A stretch of DNA of 64,000 nt from Treponema socranskii subsp. paredis ATCC 35535 (GTDB lineage: Bacteria; Spirochaetota; Spirochaetia; Treponematales; Treponemataceae): contig KE332516.1 of the NCBI GenBank assembly GCA_000413015.1, forward strand, positions 310,001 through 374,000. Direction: 5' to 3'. The number at the start of each line of letters is the position of its first letter. Position 1 is the stretch's first letter. Made by a program: the position numbers and the translations under genes. Below are positions 34,756 through 42,791 of this stretch, in pieces. The notes beneath the pieces are model-generated. The model saw only the letters and a list, made by a program, of their open reading frames with translations, did no database searches and was not told the origin of the DNA.

Positions 34756-35463
34756 TTAATTATCGGCAGATTTATCAGAAAGTTTAATTTTTTTTACGCC
34801 CGAAACGAAAAGCGCACATTCGCCTTTTATCGACTCCCTGGCAGAAAACTCGCTGCAGAGTTCCGCCGCCGTTCCTTCGATAATCTCTTCGTGCAGTTTT
34901 GTGAGTTCCCGTCCGATCACGATACGGCGCTCACTGTCAATATCGGCTAAATCCTCGAGCAACTTGAGGATCCTGTACGGCGATTCGTACAAAATAACGG
35001 CATCGCCCGAAAAAAGCAGCTCTTTAAGGCGGCGGCGGCGTTTTCCCGGCGAAGGCGACAAAAATCCTTCGAAAACGAGGGTTTTTCCGCCCGCTCCCGC
35101 AACGCTTACGAGGGCCGTGAGAGCCGAAGGACCGGGAACGGGAACGACGGGAAAACCCGCATTGCGCACGATACCCGCCAAAAGTGCGCCCGGATCGCTG
35201 ATGCCCGGAGTACCCGCGTCGCTCGCATAGGCGACGTTTTTACCGCTTTTCAGCAGATCGACGATTTTTTCGGCCGATTTTTCTTCGTTTTGCGCCCTGC
35301 ACGACACAAGCGGCTTTCGTATGCCGAAATGCGTGAGCAGTTCAAGCGTATGCCGCGTATCTTCGCACGCGATCACATCCGCCGTTTTGAACGTTTCGAG
35401 CGCGCGGAACGTAATGTCGCCGAGATTGCCGATCGGCGTTCCTACGATATATAACGAAGCCAC
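34756..35463 (-). CDS. rsmI: 16S rRNA (cytidine-1402-2'-O)-methyltransferase RsmI
   Basis: 235 residues. Tetrapyrrole-methylase fold with LYIVGTPIGNLGDITFRAL, ACEDTRHTLELL, YASDAGTPGISDPG and PGPSALTALVSVAG. RsmI modifies C1402 in the decoding centre with RsmH. The start codon is GTG at 35463. The promoter's -10 box ends at 35472, which places the likely transcription start only 1-3 nt before the GTG, so the message may be leaderless. Upstream partner of flgM. Confidence 0.95.
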   Translation of the reverse strand: MASLYIVGTPIGNLGDITFRALETFKTADVIACEDTRHTLELLTHFGIRKPLVSCRAQNEEKSAEKIVDLLKSGKNVAYASDAGTPGISDPGALLAGIVRNAGFPVVPVPGPSALTALVSVAGAGGKTLVFEGFLSPSPGKRRRRLKELLFSGDAVILYESPYRILKLLEDLADIDSERRIVIGRELTKLHEEIIEGTAAELCSEFSARESIKGECALFVSGVKKIKLSDKSADN

Positions 35464-35471
35464 GATGCGTC

Positions 35472-35500
35472 AGTATAAACCTTCAAGCGCAAATTTGCAA
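35472..35500 (-). promoter_or_regulatory. rsmI-flgM promoter sharing its -35 box
   Basis: TTGCAA (35495-35500), 17-nt spacer, TATACT (35472-35477). Because TTGCAA is its own reverse complement, the same six bases can serve as -35 for the divergent promoter at 35495-35523. Confidence 0.6.
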
Positions 35501-35523
35501 TGACAAAACGACAAAAATATAAA
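35495..35523 (+). promoter_or_regulatory. REC-STAS-REC gene promoter P1 (shared -35 box)
   Basis: TTGCAA (35495-35500), 17-nt spacer, TATAAA (35518-35523). It would give a leader of about 50 nt. Confidence 0.5.
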
Positions 35524-35543
35524 AAATACAAAAAAGAAATTAC

Positions 35544-35572
35544 TTGTCAATTTATATATTTGCATATAAAAT
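35544..35572 (+). promoter_or_regulatory. REC-STAS-REC gene promoter P2
   Basis: TTGTCA (35544-35549), 17-nt spacer, TAAAAT (35567-35572). Transcription from it would start within a few bases of the ATG at 35582. Confidence 0.45.
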
Positions 35573-35581
35573 AATATGGTT

Positions 35582-36829
35582 ATGAACAATGCTCTGCTGA
35601 TAGATGCTTCCCCGCTTTTTAGAGAGTTTTTAAAGGACAAACTTTCCGCAGAAAAAGTCTCGGTTACGGTAACGCAGGGAAAACGCGATGCGTTTATTAA
35701 AATGATTTCAATCCTCCCCGATCTTATCATCTACGAAATAGAAGATGATTTTATCGAACTGTTCCGTTTTTTGGAAAAAAAACGCTCGAACCCGAATGCA
35801 GTCCGTATTCCGATGATCGTTTCGGGTCCCGTAGCCGACCGCGCAAAGCTTTCGCAGTTCGCACAGTTCGGCGTCACAAAATATTTCAACAAACCTATAA
35901 AATTCGACATCTTTTTTGAAGCGGTCGGTCAAATCCTCTCTCTCGCGTTTTCCATGGATACCACTCCGTGCCTGCTCGACATCCATCGCAACGGCGACAT
36001 CATCTTTATAGAAATCGCCGAAGGTTTGAACCGGGAAAAACTCGCACTGCTGAAATACAAACTCATCGAAATGATCGATTCGGGAAAACTCGCCGATCCT
36101 AAAATCGTTCTTATGATGACGAATCTCGATCTCAGCTTTGTCGACGGATCGAATATCGAAATGTTGCTCAACAACATTCTCGCAGCCCCGAAAGTTTTAA
36201 CAAAAAACGTCAAAGTGCTTTCGTTCAATTCTTTTACCCGGGAACTCATAAACGGCCATCCCGAATACGACGGTATTGAAGTCGTAACGGAACTCTCGCA
36301 TGTACTCAATTCGCTCATCGACAGCAGCGCCGCATCGAGCGTGTCCGAACTCGTCGCGGAAAAAATATTGTCGCCGTCGGGTGAACAAATATGGGGGTCG
36401 GTCGATACGCGTTTTTATTCGGACTTGGGCGTCAATCAGGATGACACGGAAACCATCGGCAACGTTTTGCGCATAGCACTCGTCGATGACGACAGCATTA
36501 TTTTAAAGATTCTTGAAAACGCATTCAAAGCCGTAAGCGCAACCTGCGATTTGTATTCGAGCGGCGCGGAATTTTTAACGGGTATCAACAAACACCGCTA
36601 TGATCTCGCAGTTGTCGATATTTTGATGCCGGGTATTTCGGGCTTCGATATTTTGGCGCGTCTCGGCAGCAGCGTAAACAATATCCCGGTCATTATCTAT
36701 TCGCAGACGACAAAACGCGAAGATGTCATACGCGCGCTCAGCCTCGGTGCAAAGCACTATCTCGTAAAACCGCAGAAGCCCGAAGTTATCGTACAAAAGG
36801 CGATAGAGCTGCTCCATGGAAAAATCTAA
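35582..36829 (+). CDS. Response-regulator protein: degenerate REC, STAS-like, REC
   Basis: 415 residues from ATG 35582 (an ATG two codons earlier at 35576 is an alternative; neither has a ribosome site). Residues ~1-120 have a receiver fold (ALLIDASPLFREFL, FNKPIKFDIF) but the phosphorylation Asp position reads IIYEIEDD. Residues ~130-240 look STAS-like (PKIVLMMTNLDLSFVDGSNI, an anti-anti-sigma-type segment). The C-terminal receiver is complete: LVDDDSIIL, the phospho-acceptor in VVDILMPGISG (about residue 346), IIYSQT and LVKP. There is no DNA-binding domain. The stop overlaps the hybrid kinase start by 14 nt, so the two are translated together and probably act together. Confidence 0.85.
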   Translation: MNNALLIDASPLFREFLKDKLSAEKVSVTVTQGKRDAFIKMISILPDLIIYEIEDDFIELFRFLEKKRSNPNAVRIPMIVSGPVADRAKLSQFAQFGVTKYFNKPIKFDIFFEAVGQILSLAFSMDTTPCLLDIHRNGDIIFIEIAEGLNREKLALLKYKLIEMIDSGKLADPKIVLMMTNLDLSFVDGSNIEMLLNNILAAPKVLTKNVKVLSFNSFTRELINGHPEYDGIEVVTELSHVLNSLIDSSAASSVSELVAEKILSPSGEQIWGSVDTRFYSDLGVNQDDTETIGNVLRIALVDDDSIILKILENAFKAVSATCDLYSSGAEFLTGINKHRYDLAVVDILMPGISGFDILARLGSSVNNIPVIIYSQTTKREDVIRALSLGAKHYLVKPQKPEVIVQKAIELLHGKI

Positions 36830-38789
36830 TATCGATCCCGCCCAACGTCTGGCATTTTTGGCAAACACCGTACATGAAATCCGCACTCCGGTGCAGACGA
36901 TCGTCGGTACGCTGGAACTGCTTTCGGACACGCGTCTCAACAACGAACAACAGGAATACGTGCGCCAAATTCAATTCAGCACGAACGTACTCCTTTCTCT
37001 CGTAAACGACATACTCGATTTTACGAAAATCAAATCGAGGCAAATCGTACTCGAATCGATTCCGTACGACGTCGTCGCTCTCACGGAACAGGTTGTCGAT
37101 CTTATCAGTATGGAAGCGTTCGGTAAAGGCATAGAGCTCGTCGTCGATTCCGATTACTCCCTGCCGCAGTTTATCATCGGAGACCCGACGCGCATCCAGC
37201 AAGTGCTGCTCAATATTATTAAAAATGCCGTCAAGTTTACGCAGTCGGGCTATATCCACGTATCGCTTGCAAAAAAAAACGAAACCGCGCTGCTGTTTGA
37301 AATCGCCGATACCGGCATAGGCATTCCGAAAGAAAAACAGGAACTTCTTTTTACCGATTATTATCAGGCGGAAACATCGACGACGCGCAAATACGGAGGA
37401 ACGGGACTCGGACTTGCCATATGCAAGGGACTCGTTTCGGCGATGAACGGCGACATAGGCGTGCGCACGAATCCCGACGGCGGATCCGTCTTTTGGTTTA
37501 CCGTTCCGTTTTCCGCAGCTCAGAATGTGCTGGTTTCCGACACGAAGACAACCGCTCCGGCGAATACCCGTATCCTCATCGTCGACGACAGCATCCTCGC
37601 GCTGAACAGTATGCGGCAAAAACTCAATTCGTGCGGCCTGTACAATATCTCGTACGCAAAAGACGCGGCCGAAGCGCTTTTGAAAATGAAAAATGCGAGC
37701 CACCTCGGAAAAGCTTTTTCACTCGTCTTTATCGATATGGGTTTACCGAAAGTGGACGGCTGGCATCTCGCGTGGGAAATCAAAGAATGCAATTTTACCG
37801 ATACGAAACTGTACTTGCTCGTTCCCGAAGGCAGGATGGGCGCCGAAGCGAAAATGAAGCTCATCAATCTGTTTAACGGATATCTTTACAAACCCGTTAA
37901 ACGGCATCTCGTGCAGTCTCTGCTCGAAGACATATACGACGTACCGACAGACCTTGAAACGGTCGACGCAAAGCAGCCGAAAGCGGGCGAAACAAACCTT
38001 ACCGAAAACGAGGTAAACATCACGGAAGGCATGACGATACTCGTCGCAGAAGATCATCCGCTGAACAGAAAACTCATCGTAACGTTTTTAAAAAAATTGG
38101 GTGCGCCGGTCATCGAAGCGGAAAACGGCGAGCAGGCCGTCGAAGCCGTCAAAAAAAACAGCGAAATCAATATGATCTTTATGGATATCCAAATGCCGGT
38201 TATGGACGGTATAGACGCGTCAAAAAAAATCAAAGCCGCGGGCTACACGGGAATTATCGTGGCATGTACGGCAAACAACGACGAAAACGATTTTGCTCTG
38301 TATCGAAAAATAGGCATAAACGATATACTCGTAAAGCCGTTTAAGCGGGACGATATAAAATCGCTTATCGAAAAATGGCGCACGGTTATAGAACTGCCCG
38401 TAGCACCGAAAATTACGATGCTCGACAGTATGATCTCTTCCGAAAACACGACATGGAACCAAAAAGATTTCGAAAACACGATCGGAGGCGATATAGCGCT
38501 CGGAAAAGAACTGCTTGCGGAATATCGAAAACAGTTTATGAGCTTCGTACGCGAAATCGAAAAAGCAATCGTCCGAAAAGATTTCGAAACGCTCGGACGC
38601 ATCGGACACACGATCAAAGGCAGCTCGGCTGCGATCGGCGCGTACGTGCTCTCAAACCGGGGTGCGTCAATCGAAAAAGAAGCGGGAAAGCGCGGCATCG
38701 AAAACATAGAAAAAGATTTTGCCGCGCTCAAAGACGAATTTGTGATTTTCGAATTCAATTCGAACGAATGGAAACGAAAGTGGGAATAA
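36816..38789 (+). CDS. Hybrid histidine kinase without sensor domain (HisKA-HATPase-REC-REC-Hpt)
   Basis: 657 residues. The phospho-accepting His20 is in FLANTVHEIRTPVQTIVGTLE, at the very N-terminus, so there is no sensor or membrane segment. The ATPase domain has N-box QVLLNIIKNAVKFTQ, DTGIGIPKEKQ and GGTGLGLAICKGLV. The first receiver is at ~250-365 (LIVDDSILAL, FIDMGLPKVDGW), the second at ~405-525 (LVAEDHPLNRKL, FMDIQMPVMDG, LVKPFKRDD). A histidine phosphotransfer domain ends the chain (GHTIKGSSAAIGA, His598). It is a BarA-like phosphorelay in one chain; input presumably comes from the overlapping REC-STAS-REC protein. No output regulator is adjacent. Confidence 0.92.
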   Translation: MEKSNIDPAQRLAFLANTVHEIRTPVQTIVGTLELLSDTRLNNEQQEYVRQIQFSTNVLLSLVNDILDFTKIKSRQIVLESIPYDVVALTEQVVDLISMEAFGKGIELVVDSDYSLPQFIIGDPTRIQQVLLNIIKNAVKFTQSGYIHVSLAKKNETALLFEIADTGIGIPKEKQELLFTDYYQAETSTTRKYGGTGLGLAICKGLVSAMNGDIGVRTNPDGGSVFWFTVPFSAAQNVLVSDTKTTAPANTRILIVDDSILALNSMRQKLNSCGLYNISYAKDAAEALLKMKNASHLGKAFSLVFIDMGLPKVDGWHLAWEIKECNFTDTKLYLLVPEGRMGAEAKMKLINLFNGYLYKPVKRHLVQSLLEDIYDVPTDLETVDAKQPKAGETNLTENEVNITEGMTILVAEDHPLNRKLIVTFLKKLGAPVIEAENGEQAVEAVKKNSEINMIFMDIQMPVMDGIDASKKIKAAGYTGIIVACTANNDENDFALYRKIGINDILVKPFKRDDIKSLIEKWRTVIELPVAPKITMLDSMISSENTTWNQKDFENTIGGDIALGKELLAEYRKQFMSFVREIEKAIVRKDFETLGRIGHTIKGSSAAIGAYVLSNRGASIEKEAGKRGIENIEKDFAALKDEFVIFEFNSNEWKRKWE

Positions 38790-38825
38790 GCGCAAAACGC
38801 ATAGTGATTTTTATACGAGGATACA

Positions 38826-39659
38826 ATGAAGACGAATTACCACATGCATACGACATTTTGTGACGGAAGCGATACGGTCGAAGCGATGGCAGGAGCCGCA
38901 TTTGAAAAACAATTCGATATCATCGGCTTTTCGAGCCACAGTATGTACCCCTTTGCGGGCGACTGCCACATAGCGCCGCGCGAATTTAACGATTATGTAA
39001 GTGCGGTACGGAATGCGGCAAAAACATACGAGGGACGCATGCAGATCCTGCTCGGTTTTGAAGTCGACTATATGCCCGGGCTTTCGGTTCCCCGAATGAG
39101 CGATTATGCCGCTTTTCAGCCGGACTTTCTCATCGGCTCGGTGCATTACCTCATAACGGAAAACGGCACTTTTTCCGTCGACGATAAAACCGAAAAAGTA
39201 AAAGAAGGACTCGAACGTTATTTTAAAGGAAACGCAAAAGAAGCGGTGTGCATGTATTTCGCACTGCAGCGAGAAATGCTGCAAAAGGGAGATTTTCTCA
39301 TCTGGGGACATCCCGACGTCATCAGAAAGCGCAACGGCATCCTGCATTTTTTCGACGAAAGCGAAAGCTGGTACCGCAGCGAACTCGTCGCGACGGCGAA
39401 CTCGGCAAAACATTCGGGCGTTATCGCCGAAATCAACACGGGCGGCATCGCACGCGGCGCAATCGACGACGTTTACCCGTCCACGGATTTTCTTTCACTG
39501 CTCCACGCTTCGGGCGTTCCCGTCATGATCAACTCCGACGCGCACCGCTCGGAAGACCTCGACTGCGCGTTCGACAGAGCCGAAATCGCGGCAAAAAAAG
39601 CGGGCTATACGGAAGTTTTATTTTTGGATGCGGGCTTTATACGGCATAAAAAAATTTAA
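38826..39659 (+). CDS. PHP-domain phosphatase, histidinol-phosphatase-like
   Basis: 277 residues, beginning MKTNYHMHTTFCDGSDT, the first metal motif of PHP enzymes. FSSHSMYPF, GFEVDYMPG, IGSVHYL, WGHPDV and MINSDAHRSEDL supply the remaining ligands. The length and order fit the HisK/HisJ family, which hydrolyses histidinol phosphate. No other his genes are nearby, so another phosphate ester is possible. AGGATACA precedes the ATG; the gene lies 36 nt after the hybrid kinase. Confidence 0.85.
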   Translation: MKTNYHMHTTFCDGSDTVEAMAGAAFEKQFDIIGFSSHSMYPFAGDCHIAPREFNDYVSAVRNAAKTYEGRMQILLGFEVDYMPGLSVPRMSDYAAFQPDFLIGSVHYLITENGTFSVDDKTEKVKEGLERYFKGNAKEAVCMYFALQREMLQKGDFLIWGHPDVIRKRNGILHFFDESESWYRSELVATANSAKHSGVIAEINTGGIARGAIDDVYPSTDFLSLLHASGVPVMINSDAHRSEDLDCAFDRAEIAAKKAGYTEVLFLDAGFIRHKKI

Positions 39660-39709
39660 TCCCCTTCCCGCACGGATAAACGGCGGACAAGAGCGAATCG
39701 TCCGAGCGT

Positions 39710-40066
39710 TCAGCGGCGCTTGCGCTCTTCTTCGGATGCGCAGTTTACGCACATAAGCGCATACGGCAGCGCCTTTAAACGCTGCTGCGGAATATCTTTG
39801 CCGCATTTAATGCACTTTCCGTATTTTCCCTGACGGATGCGGTCAAGAGCGTTGTCGACAAGCTGCAAGCGTGCGGCATCCTGAGAGCCGAGCGAATCGA
39901 GCAGCGTACGGTCGATCGCATCCGAGGCAACATCGATAACGTCGCCCGCAGCGACGGTTTTTACCAATTTTTTCATATCGTCGCTCTGTTCCGCAAGCGA
40001 GGTAAGAATAGTCTGCCGGCGCGCGAGCAAATCTTTTTTCATGCTTTCAAGAAATTTTTTATCCAT
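39710..40066 (-). CDS. dksA: DksA/TraR-family C4 zinc-finger protein
   Basis: 118 residues. An N-terminal coiled-coil hairpin (residues ~1-75) carries DVIDVASDAIDRTLLDSLGS. A C4 zinc finger follows: YGKCIKCGKDIPQQRLKALP then YALMCVNC. DksA-type proteins enter the RNA polymerase secondary channel and, with ppGpp, retune rRNA and amino-acid promoters. The coiled-coil tip DxxDxA motif is approximated by DVIDVASDA. It diverges from infA, and both promoters meet at a palindrome. Confidence 0.85.
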   Translation of the reverse strand: MDKKFLESMKKDLLARRQTILTSLAEQSDDMKKLVKTVAAGDVIDVASDAIDRTLLDSLGSQDAARLQLVDNALDRIRQGKYGKCIKCGKDIPQQRLKALPYALMCVNCASEEERKRR

Positions 40067-40102
40067 AATCGATTAACTCCGTGCAATGAATCCGCACCCG
40101 TG

Positions 40103-40131
40103 TTGACAAGCGCGGAGATTTTATACATACT
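40103..40131 (+). promoter_or_regulatory. infA promoter
   Basis: TTGACA (40103-40108), 17-nt spacer, CATACT (40126-40131). It gives a leader of about 125 nt containing the three-hairpin element. Confidence 0.6.
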
Positions 40132-40140
40132 GAACAGTAT
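40127..40140. promoter_or_regulatory. Operator-like palindrome between dksA and infA
   Basis: ATACTG (40127-40132), AA, CAGTAT (40135-40140): a perfect 6-bp inverted repeat overlapping the -10 boxes of both divergent promoters. A dimeric regulator bound here would affect both genes. Confidence 0.45.
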
Positions 40141-40164
40141 ACGACCAAATCGGAATAAAAACAA
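40136..40164 (-). promoter_or_regulatory. dksA promoter
   Basis: TTGTTT (40159-40164), 17-nt spacer, TATACT (40136-40141), followed by GTTCA. The ilvC promoter has the same TATACTGTTCA string. Confidence 0.6.
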
Positions 40165-40253
40165 GGTTAAATTGAAAGTCTGAAACAGCGCCGTTCAATT
40201 TAACTTCGAGTTTTCAAATGAAAACTCGCGGATATACGTGTGCGCTTACGCAG
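40165..40253 (+). ncRNA. Three-hairpin leader element, copy in front of infA
   Basis: Perfect 11-bp stem GTTAAATTGAA (40166-40176) / TTCAATTTAAC (40194-40204), TT, perfect 9-bp stem CGAGTTTTC (40207-40215) / GAAAACTCG (40220-40228), linker with ATATACG (40232-40238), GTGCGC (40240-40245) with a weaker partner CGCA (40249-40252) directly before the ribosome site GGAGG (40255-40259). It matches the rpoB copy in order, spacing and sequence. In stem 1 the inner pairs differ on both sides, keeping the pairing. Confidence 0.65.
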
Positions 40254-40263
40254 CGGAGGAACT

Positions 40264-40482
40264 GTGGCGAAAGAAGAAGCTATTGAAGTGGAAGGCGTGG
40301 TAAAAGAAGCGCTCCCCAATACAACATTCAGAATCGAATTGCAAAACGGACATCTCATCCTTGCGACATTGTCCGGAAAAATGCGAAAGCACTATATCAG
40401 AATCGTGCCGGGCGACACGGTAAAAGTCGCGCTTTCTCCGTACGATTTGAACCGAGGCCGGATCATCTTCCGCCAACGCTGA
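40264..40482 (+). CDS. infA: Translation initiation factor IF-1
   Basis: 72 residues, the standard length, starting with GTG at 40264 (GGAGG 4 nt upstream). The OB-fold signature is clear: [61 protein letters not shown]-1 sits in the 30S A site during initiation. It is away from the ribosomal protein operons, alone behind its own promoter and structured leader. Confidence 0.97.
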   Translation: MAKEEAIEVEGVVKEALPNTTFRIELQNGHLILATLSGKMRKHYIRIVPGDTVKVALSPYDLNRGRIIFRQR

Positions 40483-40596
40483 AGCGCGTTTCGACGGTGC
40501 GCATTTGCGCTGCAACGAAATATACCGTAAAGCGCACCAATTGTCCCCGATTTAATAATTAATAAATTGAAAACAGGCGATCCGCAGTTCTCCGCT

Positions 40597-41166
40597 CTAT
40601 TCTTGCCTTCCCAATTTAATAAGCGCTATGGCGGATTTTACGGCACCGACGACGCCGCTGACAGTTACAAAGAGGCATAAAATTCCGAAGAGCGGAAAAA
40701 AGCCGAATATGCTGCTTGCGATTATGCCGAAAAACGCCTGTCCCAATTTCGAATAAAGCTGAGAGCGGAGCGCTTCCCGCGTATCCCGTCTCTTTTCATT
40801 TGTCCACGTATAGGTATAGCGCCGCTCGCCGTTTTGCCGGCCGCCGTAATTACCGCCGAACCACTGCCAAAACATATCTTCGTCGCCGGAGCGGGTGCCG
40901 CCGTAGGAATCGTACGCATACTGCGCGTCTTGCCGGTACTCGTACGCGGTTTCGGCTTGCCCGAAGCGGTCGTACTGTGAACGCTTCGTTTCGTCTCCGA
41001 GTACATCGTAGGCGGCGTTTATCGCTTTGAATTTTTCTTCGGCCGCCTTATCTCCCGGATTTCTGTCGGGGTGATATTTGAATGCGAGTGTGCGGTACGC
41101 TTTTTTAATTTCATCGGTGCTTGCCGTTTTCGAAACTCCGAGCACCGCATACAAATCCTGATTCAT
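40597..41166 (-). CDS. J-domain membrane protein
   Basis: 189 residues. The J domain is at residues ~1-68, with the HPD motif in [18 protein letters not shown] and the end of the fold at [17 protein letters not shown] Tyr/Gly-rich linker follows (YAYDSYGG). Hydrophobic segments near the C-terminus ([20 protein letters not shown] and [19 protein letters not shown]) suggest membrane attachment. It lacks the zinc-finger and substrate domains of DnaJ (encoded at 56.6 kb), so it would recruit DnaK to a membrane site. Confidence 0.85.
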   Translation of the reverse strand: MNQDLYAVLGVSKTASTDEIKKAYRTLAFKYHPDRNPGDKAAEEKFKAINAAYDVLGDETKRSQYDRFGQAETAYEYRQDAQYAYDSYGGTRSGDEDMFWQWFGGNYGGRQNGERRYTYTWTNEKRRDTREALRSQLYSKLGQAFFGIIASSIFGFFPLFGILCLFVTVSGVVGAVKSAIALIKLGRQE

Positions 41167-41279
41167 CAGCTATAAAATAGCCGTTTCGGACAAATGTTAC
41201 AAGTGCCTGCCGTCCGTACACACGGAGGCGTTCAAAAACATACAGCCGCTCCGAACGGAAATCGTTCGCATTCGGAATT

Positions 41280-42155
41280 CTAAAACAGCGTGATCGAAAA
41301 CGATTTTTCAAAAACGGCGGAAGGAGGAAGAGAGTTGCCCCATTCGCGTTCGCTCAATTCGCCCGAAAAACCCGCGCGGTCGCATCGTCCGTACCACGGT
41401 TCGATGCACAAAAACGGAGCGCCTCTTTCCTGCGGCGACCACAAACCGAAAACGCCGGTATCGAAGTCGACTCTCACGAATTCTTTTTTCGATTTATCGA
41501 GCAATGTGACCGCCTTGATACCGCTGTTTTCGAAAATAAGCGCATCATGTGAAAACATATCGGCGGTAACCCGCACGGCGCCGTCCGAAAGCGCGTAAGA
41601 ATCCGTCTTCTCCTGCACAAGACCCGCGGCATTTATCGTACGAGCGGTAACCCGATCGATTTTTTTGTCACCCGAAAAACGGATCGTCCACTCGGTAAGT
41701 TTTCCGCCTTGCACCGGACACACAAACCCCGGATGCGCACCGAGAGAAAAATATATCATCGATTTTCCGGTATTCGTCACGCGCCACGTCTGCGTCAGCG
41801 TACTTCCCGTAATCGTATACGTGATTTCAAATAAAAACGGAAACGGATAGACTTTCCGCGTTTCATCCGTATCGGAAAGTGCAAAGCGCAGATAGGTGTC
41901 CGTCCGCTTTGAAAGCACAAACGGCACGTCGCGCGCAAATCCGTGCGGCGTCATGGGGTATGTTTTTCCTCCAAAGCGATAGACTCCGCCGTTCAATTTT
42001 CCGACAAAAGGAAAAAGATTCGGAGCGGAACGGTTCCATACGACCGAATCGGCCTGCCACAGATATTCCATACCGCTCTTTTTCAACGATACGAGTTCCG
42101 CGCCTTTTAAAACCGCCGCAATCGATATGACGCCGTTCGATATTTCGTATTGCAT
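41280..42155 (-). CDS. Aldose 1-epimerase family protein
   Basis: 291 residues from ATG 42155 (GGGAGG upstream). The fold markers are SAPNLFPFVGKLNGGVYRF, MTPHGFARDVPF (first catalytic His region), YFSLGAHPGFVCPV (second His) and a C-terminal CIEPWYGRCD with the usual glutamate. This subgroup (YeaD/LacX-like) mutarotates sugars or hexose-6-phosphates. It could complement galactokinase at the left end of the window, but the two are not linked. Confidence 0.88.
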   Translation of the reverse strand: MQYEISNGVISIAAVLKGAELVSLKKSGMEYLWQADSVVWNRSAPNLFPFVGKLNGGVYRFGGKTYPMTPHGFARDVPFVLSKRTDTYLRFALSDTDETRKVYPFPFLFEITYTITGSTLTQTWRVTNTGKSMIYFSLGAHPGFVCPVQGGKLTEWTIRFSGDKKIDRVTARTINAAGLVQEKTDSYALSDGAVRVTADMFSHDALIFENSGIKAVTLLDKSKKEFVRVDFDTGVFGLWSPQERGAPFLCIEPWYGRCDRAGFSGELSEREWGNSLPPSAVFEKSFSITLF

Positions 42156-42219
42156 ATATGCCTCCCGTGTTCCCAAAGGAGCCGCTGAAAAATCGGCCGA
42201 TTTCAGAACGCCCCTCTGT

Positions 42220-42774
42220 TCAATTTTTCAAAAACACCCACGTGGCGCCGCTGCCTCCCATACGCCGATCGGGATGACCGGAGCGGCCGCAGCGTCTATC
42301 CTGTTCGATAAATTTCCTTACCTCTTCTCCGAGTACGGGATCGCTTCCGGTCGTATGAATCCCCTTTCCGTGCACGATGAGAATTTTGCGAAGCCCGCGT
42401 TTTACACAGTCGCCGACAAAAAATGCAAGCCTGCTCCTCGCTTCCTCCCGCGTCAGTCCGTGCAAATCGATTTTCGCTTCGACCGGAATTTTTTTTACGT
42501 AAAGCTGCGACCGCTCACGATTGCGCTCCGCTTCCAGAGATGCGATCTTATCTTTATCGACCACGCCGTAGCGGCGAAGCCACGCTTCCTGCGGATCGAT
42601 CCGTTTTGAAAAACCGTTTCCTTCTCCCAAACGATCGGAAGACTCTTTGCCTTTTTCCGGCGCGTTCGCTTTTTTTCCCGAAACGGAATTTCCTCCGTGT
42701 CCCTTCCGCTTCGCTGCTTTTTGCATTTTATCCCATTCATCGAGCACCGCACCGAAATCCATAAGCCCCCGCAT
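42220..42774 (-). CDS. Smr-domain protein
   Basis: 184 residues. A charged N-terminal ~90 residues precedes a C-terminal Smr domain with both signature motifs, KIDLHGLTREEARSRL and ILIVHGKGIHTTG, ending GSGATWVFLKN. Smr domains are nucleases, known from MutS2 and from stand-alone proteins that cleave mRNA at stalled ribosomes. The start may be ATG 42774 or 42762; GGGGG lies before the latter. Last gene after the Bat cluster. Confidence 0.88.
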   Translation of the reverse strand: MRGLMDFGAVLDEWDKMQKAAKRKGHGGNSVSGKKANAPEKGKESSDRLGEGNGFSKRIDPQEAWLRRYGVVDKDKIASLEAERNRERSQLYVKKIPVEAKIDLHGLTREEARSRLAFFVGDCVKRGLRKILIVHGKGIHTTGSDPVLGEEVRKFIEQDRRCGRSGHPDRRMGGSGATWVFLKN

Positions 42775-42791
42775 TACCGATTATCAATCAA

